DNA from: Actinoplanes lobatus
GTDB lineage: Bacteria; Actinomycetota; Actinomycetes; Mycobacteriales; Micromonosporaceae
Assembly (NCBI RefSeq): GCF_014205215.1
Contig: NZ_JACHNC010000001.1
Coordinates: 749,001 to 813,000, forward strand
DNA length: 64,000 nt
Direction of reading: 5' to 3'
Part shown: positions 59,137 to 64,000 of the stretch, piece after piece
Numbering within the stretch: position 1 is the first letter of the stretch
Layout: the number at the start of each line of letters is the position of its first letter
Made by a program: the position numbers and the translations under genes
Notes under the pieces: model-generated
Database searches by the model: none
Told to the model about the DNA's origin: nothing
What the model saw: the letters and a program-made list of their open reading frames with translations, nothing else

Positions 59137-59958
59137 TCACGGGCCACCCGCCGCGTCCAGCTCCACCAGGGCGTCGTGCAGGGCCGGGAAGATCGCCGGC
59201 GGCGCGGCCACCAGCATCGTCCGGCCGGCCGGCGCGCCGGCCAGCCCGGCCACGGTGAGACCGGCCTCGGCCGCGATCAGCCCGCCCGCCGCGTGGTCCC
59301 ACGCGTTGAGACCCTTCTCGAAGTACGCGTCGAGCTGGCCCTCGGCGGCCATGCAGAGGTCCAGCGCCGCCGCACCGAATCGCCGAATGTCACGCACTCG
59401 GGTGATCAGACCAGCCAGTACGGCGCCCTGATGGGCCCGTCGCCGCGCGTCGTAGCCGAACCCGGTGCCGACCAGGGACTGGTCCAGCGTCGTCCGCACC
59501 GAGCCGCTGAGCCGCCGCCCGTCCCGCCACGCGCCGCCGCCCCGGGTGGCCGTCCACTCGTCGCCGGTGGCCGCGTTGACGACCACCCCGGCCACCACCT
59601 CGCCGTCGGACTCGGCGGCCAGCGAGACCGCGTACTGGGGCAGTCCGTACAGGTAGTTCACCGTGCCGTCGATCGGGTCGAGGATCCACCGGACGGCGCC
59701 GGGCGCCACCTCGGCGGAGTCGCCGTACTCCTCGCCCAGCACGCCGTCGCCGGGCCGCTCGGCCAGCAGCGCCTCCACGACCTGCCGCTCGACCGCCTTG
59801 TCCGCCGCCGTGACGACGTCGGTGTCGGTGCTCTTGGTCTCGACGTCGCCGATCGCCGCGGCGCGCATCCGCCGGGCCGTGACGGCCGCCTCCCGGGCCA
59901 CTCGAACCGCCAGGGCCAACAACTCATCGGGTGTCGATACCACCGGAATCTCGCTCAC
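59137..59958 (-). CDS. suhB: Inositol-monophosphatase family protein
   Basis: Mg-dependent phosphatase, 273 aa, which would release inositol from inositol phosphate for phosphatidylinositol and mycothiol synthesis. Metal ligands are E76/E77 in LGEEYGD, D94 and D97 in [12 protein letters not shown], and the Asp of [17 protein letters not shown] precedes the GTG start. It is divergent from the sigma factor gene, as suhB is near sigA in mycobacteria. Substrate could also be a related sugar phosphate. Confidence 0.9.
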   Translation of the reverse strand: MSEIPVVSTPDELLALAVRVAREAAVTARRMRAAAIGDVETKSTDTDVVTAADKAVERQVVEALLAERPGDGVLGEEYGDSAEVAPGAVRWILDPIDGTVNYLYGLPQYAVSLAAESDGEVVAGVVVNAATGDEWTATRGGGAWRDGRRLSGSVRTTLDQSLVGTGFGYDARRRAHQGAVLAGLITRVRDIRRFGAAALDLCMAAEGQLDAYFEKGLNAWDHAAGGLIAAEAGLTVAGLAGAPAGRTMLVAAPPAIFPALHDALVELDAAGGP

Positions 59959-60061
59959 GTATGGGTCCTTTCCGCCGATAGCATTCTCCCGTCAGGCGTC
60001 TCTGACGAGGTCGTCGGGCCCCGGCGGCGTGCTGTGGGCGGAGGATCTCGGTAAGCGGCGC

Positions 60062-60067
60062 TACAAT
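60062..60067 (+). promoter_or_regulatory. Candidate -10 element upstream of the principal sigma factor gene
   Basis: TACAAT, 144 nt before the GTG at 60212; a good match to the actinobacterial housekeeping -10, although no clear -35 is seen. Confidence 0.4.
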
Positions 60068-60211
60068 TCACCCCTGCACCCGCTTCACGGACACCGACCA
60101 CCGGGACGGTCCGTGACCCGGGGGTCCCCAAACCGACTCCGGCGACACTCGCCCCCGCGTGCTGCGCTGGACCTGGCCGTGCCCAATCTCATCGCCTCCG
60201 GAAGGTCATTC

Positions 60212-61750
<1,539 letters not shown>

Positions 61751-61779
61751 GACCTTTGGTCAACATTGCGTGTCCGATT

Positions 61780-61811
61780 GGTCACCACCCGTACATCAAC
61801 GGGTGGTGATC
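61780..61811 (+). terminator. Terminator hairpin of the sigma factor gene
   Basis: GGTCACCACCCGT (61780-61792) pairs with ACGGGTGGTGATC (61799-61811), with one G-T pair, around the loop ACATCA, 29 nt after the stop. Confidence 0.75.
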
Positions 61812-61997
61812 AGACCGTTGTGCAGAAGTGATCGTTGACGTGGCACCCTTGGATCACGGCACACTAGCCGGTAACCAACGTGTGACCCTGGTCCCCCCGG
61901 GGCACCTTGGGAAGGCTGCAACGGTGCAGGGTGTTGCACGATGTGTGAGCAGTAGCCGAGGAACATGTTCATCGGTGACGAACAGAGGAGGAAGGCG

Positions 61998-62240
61998 ATG
62001 ACCCCGACCCTCACGCCGCCGGCCGGAAGTCTGGCCGGCCCCGCAGCCGATGAACGGTGCGACCGCTGCAATGCAGCCGGGAAGCTCCGTTTGACCCTGG
62101 CGGGTGGTGGAGAGCTGGTGTTCTGCGGCCACCACGCCAACCGGTACGCCGAGGACCTGGTGAAGATCGCGGTGCAGTACGCGGCCGATCCCGAGTTCAC
62201 CTGGCGCGGCGCGGACATGATGTCGAACTCCAGCAACTAG
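61998..62240 (+). CDS. Small zinc-type protein (DUF7455-like)
   Basis: An 80-residue protein with CDRCNAAG and FCGHHANRY, giving two Cys, one Cys and two His for a metal, flanked by short loops. I recall it as an actinobacterial family found just after the principal sigma factor gene; function unknown. GGAGGAAGG precedes the ATG; an earlier in-frame ATG eleven codons upstream overlaps that ribosome site. The 246-nt gap upstream carries the sigma factor terminator. Confidence 0.85.
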   Translation: MTPTLTPPAGSLAGPAADERCDRCNAAGKLRLTLAGGGELVFCGHHANRYAEDLVKIAVQYAADPEFTWRGADMMSNSSN

Positions 62241-62270
62241 CAGCGGTCCCCCAACCGATACATGTGACGA

Positions 62271-62306
62271 AGAGAGGGCGCTTCCCCTGCAGGGAGCGCC
62301 CTCTCT
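62271..62306. terminator. Bidirectional terminator between the zinc-type and XRE genes
   Basis: AGAGAGGGCGCT (62271-62282) pairs perfectly with AGCGCCCTCTCT (62295-62306); the loop itself contains the palindrome CCCTGCAGGG. It lies between two convergent genes. Confidence 0.85.
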
Positions 62307-62318
62307 GCTGTGCCCGGC

Positions 62319-62543
62319 TCAGTGGCCCCAGAGGTCCTCGACGGTGACGCCCAGCACCCGGGCCACCTTGATGGCCAGGTAGACCGAGGGCGCGTAGTCG
62401 CCGGTCTCCATCGCGATGACGGTCTGCCGGCTCACCTGGATCTCGGCGGCCATGCCCTGCTGGGTCAGCCCGGCCGCCTTGCGGGCGTCCCGGATCCGGG
62501 CGCCGGTCGTGCCGTCGGGCTCGGCGGCCCGCACCGGGGCCAT
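62319..62543 (-). CDS. XRE-family transcriptional regulator
   Basis: A 74-residue DNA-binding protein made of one HTH domain: ARIRDARKAAGLTQQGMAAE, then VSRQTVIAMETGDYAPS with the recognition helix. It belongs to the short HTH regulators usually paired with a small membrane protein, as here: its ATG overlaps the membrane gene's stop by one base (TGATG). It probably represses its own operon through the palindromes upstream of the membrane gene. Confidence 0.9.
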   Translation of the reverse strand: MAPVRAAEPDGTTGARIRDARKAAGLTQQGMAAEIQVSRQTVIAMETGDYAPSVYLAIKVARVLGVTVEDLWGH

Positions 62544-63040
62544 CAGTCGTCGTCCCCGGCGAGCAGCGCGTCCCGGCGGCGCACCCGGCGGGTCTGCACG
62601 GCCTGGATCACCGCGCCGGCGGCGAGGCCGATGAACGAGCCGACGAGGGCCGAGCGCCAGCTGTCCGACTCCGGGTAGGCGTGGTAGAGGAAACCGATCC
62701 CGAAGGCCACGTAGGGGGCGCCCAGCAGGGTCGAGACGATCAGCCGCTTGCGGCTCCACGTGCGTGGGGTGGTGTCGACCCGGCGGCTCTGCACGTAGAT
62801 CGAGGCGAAGCCGATCGGGACCAGGAACACCGCCAGCAGGATGAGCAGCGGCCAGGCGACCGGCTCACCGACGGTCCAGACCAGGGCGGTGGCCGCCCAC
62901 GGGACGACGATGGCCTGGAGCTGGAAGGAGACGGTGACGGCCTCGTACCACCGCAGGCGCTCGCGCTCGTCACGGCCGTAGAGGTCACCGTCGAAGTCGA
63001 GGTTCCAGCGAACGAATCGATCCATCAGCGTCGTGGTCAT
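62543..63040 (-). CDS. Small four-TM membrane protein partnered with an XRE regulator
   Basis: A 165-residue protein with four hydrophobic helices (about 38-57, 62-84, 102-118 and 128-147) and charged ends (LDFDGDLYGRDERERLRWYE at the start, arginine-rich tail). It is of the unnamed kind that is co-transcribed with short XRE regulators; it may sense a membrane condition and control the regulator. Function unknown. CATCAT ends six bases before the ATG and palindromes lie just upstream. Confidence 0.75.
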   Translation of the reverse strand: MTTTLMDRFVRWNLDFDGDLYGRDERERLRWYEAVTVSFQLQAIVVPWAATALVWTVGEPVAWPLLILLAVFLVPIGFASIYVQSRRVDTTPRTWSRKRLIVSTLLGAPYVAFGIGFLYHAYPESDSWRSALVGSFIGLAAGAVIQAVQTRRVRRRDALLAGDDD

Positions 63041-63057
63041 GCATCCATGATGATGTT

Positions 63058-63077
63058 AAGTCGACTTGACGTCAAGT
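63058..63077. promoter_or_regulatory. Overlapping palindromes, operator candidate of the XRE pair
   Basis: AAGTCGACTT (63058-63067) and ACTTGACGTCAAGT (63064-63077) are each perfect palindromes sharing ACTT. They lie 18-37 nt upstream of the membrane gene; TTGACG inside them is 17 bases before CATCAT and may be the -35, so a bound regulator would block transcription. Confidence 0.55.
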
Positions 63078-63087
63078 TCTCTTTACA

Positions 63088-64000
63088 TCAGAACGTTTGG
63101 ATCGTCGCGATCCGCTCCTCCAGCTGCTCGATCGTGGCCTGCGCGCTGGGCGGCCCGCCGCAGAGCCGGCGAAGCTCCGCGTGGATCTTCCCGTGCGGCA
63201 GGTTGGTCCGGTGGTGATGCGCCGCCACCAGCGTGTTGAGCTGGCGGCGCAGGCTGTTGCGGCGCTCGCCCGCGCTCATCGGCACGATCGGCTCCCGGAC
63301 CGCGGGCTCCTGCTTCCTCGCCTCGTCCGCCTGCCGCCTCGACGCGGCCGCCATCTGCTCCTGCTGCCGCTTGTTCAGCAGGGTGGTCACCTGGTCCGGG
63401 GTGAGCAGGCCGGGCAGCCCCAGATAGTCGGCCTCCTCGGGGGTGCCGGTCCGGGCCGCCATGCCGAACGAGGTGCCGTCGTAGATGACCTGATCCAGCT
63501 CGGCCGTCGCGGACAGCGCCTCGAACTTCTTGTCCAGGTCGCCCAGGGCGTCCTCGGACTTCTGCGCCCGCTCGATCAGCTCGTCGTCCAGGCCGTCCTT
63601 GTCCTTCGGCGCGCCCAGCACGTGGTTGCGCTGCGCCTCCATCTCGCTGGCCAGCCCGAGCAGGTGCGGCACGCTGGGCAGGAAGACGGTGGCGGTCTCA
63701 CCGGGGCGCCGGGACCGGACGAACCGGCCGATCGCCTGGGCGAAGTAGAGCGGGGTGGAGGCGCTCGTCGCGTACACCCCCACGGCCAGGCGGGGGATGT
63801 CGACACCCTCCGACACCATCCGGACCGCGACCATCCAGCGCTTCTCGGACGCGGCGAACTCGGCGATCCGGCCGGAGGCGCCCTCGTCGTCGGAGAGCAC
63901 CACGACGGCCGACTCGCCGGTGAGGTCGTGGAGAAGCTTCGCGTACGCCCGGGCCGACTGCTGGTCGCTGGCGATGACCAGGCCGCCCGCGTCCGGCATG
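63088..64000 (-). CDS. DEAD/DEAH-box superfamily II helicase (5' end cut by window edge)
   Basis: The last 304 codons of a helicase whose start lies past the right edge. The visible part is the second RecA-like domain: VIASDQQSARAYAKLLHDL, motif V region VRMVSEGVDIPRLAVGVYA, and motif VI QAIGRFVRSRRPGE with its arginine fingers, followed by a 180-residue charged, helical tail with KRQQEQMAAASRRQADE. The relation is to restriction-type and XPB/RecQ-like helicases; a precise family cannot be set without the N-terminal half. The ATG at 63999 is an internal Met, not the start. Confidence 0.85.
   Translation of the reverse strand, partial: MPDAGGLVIASDQQSARAYAKLLHDLTGESAVVVLSDDEGASGRIAEFAASEKRWMVAVRMVSEGVDIPRLAVGVYATSASTPLYFAQAIGRFVRSRRPGETATVFLPSVPHLLGLASEMEAQRNHVLGAPKDKDGLDDELIERAQKSEDALGDLDKKFEALSATAELDQVIYDGTSFGMAARTGTPEEADYLGLPGLLTPDQVTTLLNKRQQEQMAAASRRQADEARKQEPAVREPIVPMSAGERRNSLRRQLNTLVAAHHHRTNLPHGKIHAELRRLCGGPPSAQATIEQLEERIATIQTF

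Overview
The window is 64 kb of chromosome from a high-GC actinomycete. Many GTG starts, an Lsr2 nucleoid protein, actinobacterial DUF families (DUF3000, DUF3093, DUF3159, DUF3710, DUF4193), a coproporphyrin-type heme branch (HemE-HemY-HemQ) and an HrdB/SigA-type sigma factor all point there. The general look fits Micromonosporaceae (Actinoplanes-like); this is inference, since no search was run. I saw no rRNA, tRNA, CRISPR array, prophage or intact insertion sequence.

Left part (1-16.4 kb): a reverse-strand repair operon herA-like/sbcD/sbcC (sbcC runs off the left edge); a RibD-like reductase coupled to a 39-residue Cys/His protein; two ACT-domain genes, the second fused to a GNAT acetyltransferase; a divergent biotin locus (bioB-bsaP on minus, bioF-bioD on plus; bioA is absent); a ROK/polyphosphate-glucokinase-like kinase; a methyltransferase; and a membrane GGDEF-EAL protein with both active-site motifs intact.

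Middle part (16.4-36.5 kb): lsr2 and a small ribbon-helix-helix-like gene, separated by a gene-free stretch with a perfect CebR-type palindrome. Then comes a 1.48 kb gene-free block that is a large, decayed inverted repeat. It is followed by a HipA-like kinase coupled to a DUF3037 gene, LigC and a stand-alone LigD-type polymerase, a lipoprotein peptidase, a K+ channel, an LPLTG surface protein, msrB, folA-thyA, hemE-hemY-hemQ, a Gln-rich serine protease and RNase D.

Right part (36.5-64 kb): fadA-fadB; three paralogous membrane-anchored beta-propeller genes in line with a two-component system; dxs; folD behind a ZTP riboswitch; a KimA-like permease divergent from two TrkA-type proteins; then the run DUF3159, OB-fold, DUF3710, dut, DUF3093, DUF4193, Cei-like, suhB-like, sigA. 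From memory, this last run keeps the gene order around M. tuberculosis dxs1-ceoB/ceoC-dut-suhB-sigA. A small Zn-type protein, an XRE regulator/membrane pair and a truncated DEAD/DEAH helicase close the window.

Two general features stand out. Many genes lack a Shine-Dalgarno sequence but have a TAnnnT hexamer ending 6-7 nt before the start codon, the layout of leaderless transcription. Many operon partners are joined by ATGA or GTGA overlaps. The observations most worth a second look are the propeller/two-component operon with its shared cysteine signature, the decayed inverted-repeat block, the repeat and hairpin cluster downstream of folD, the CebR-type box, and the small Cys/His protein.
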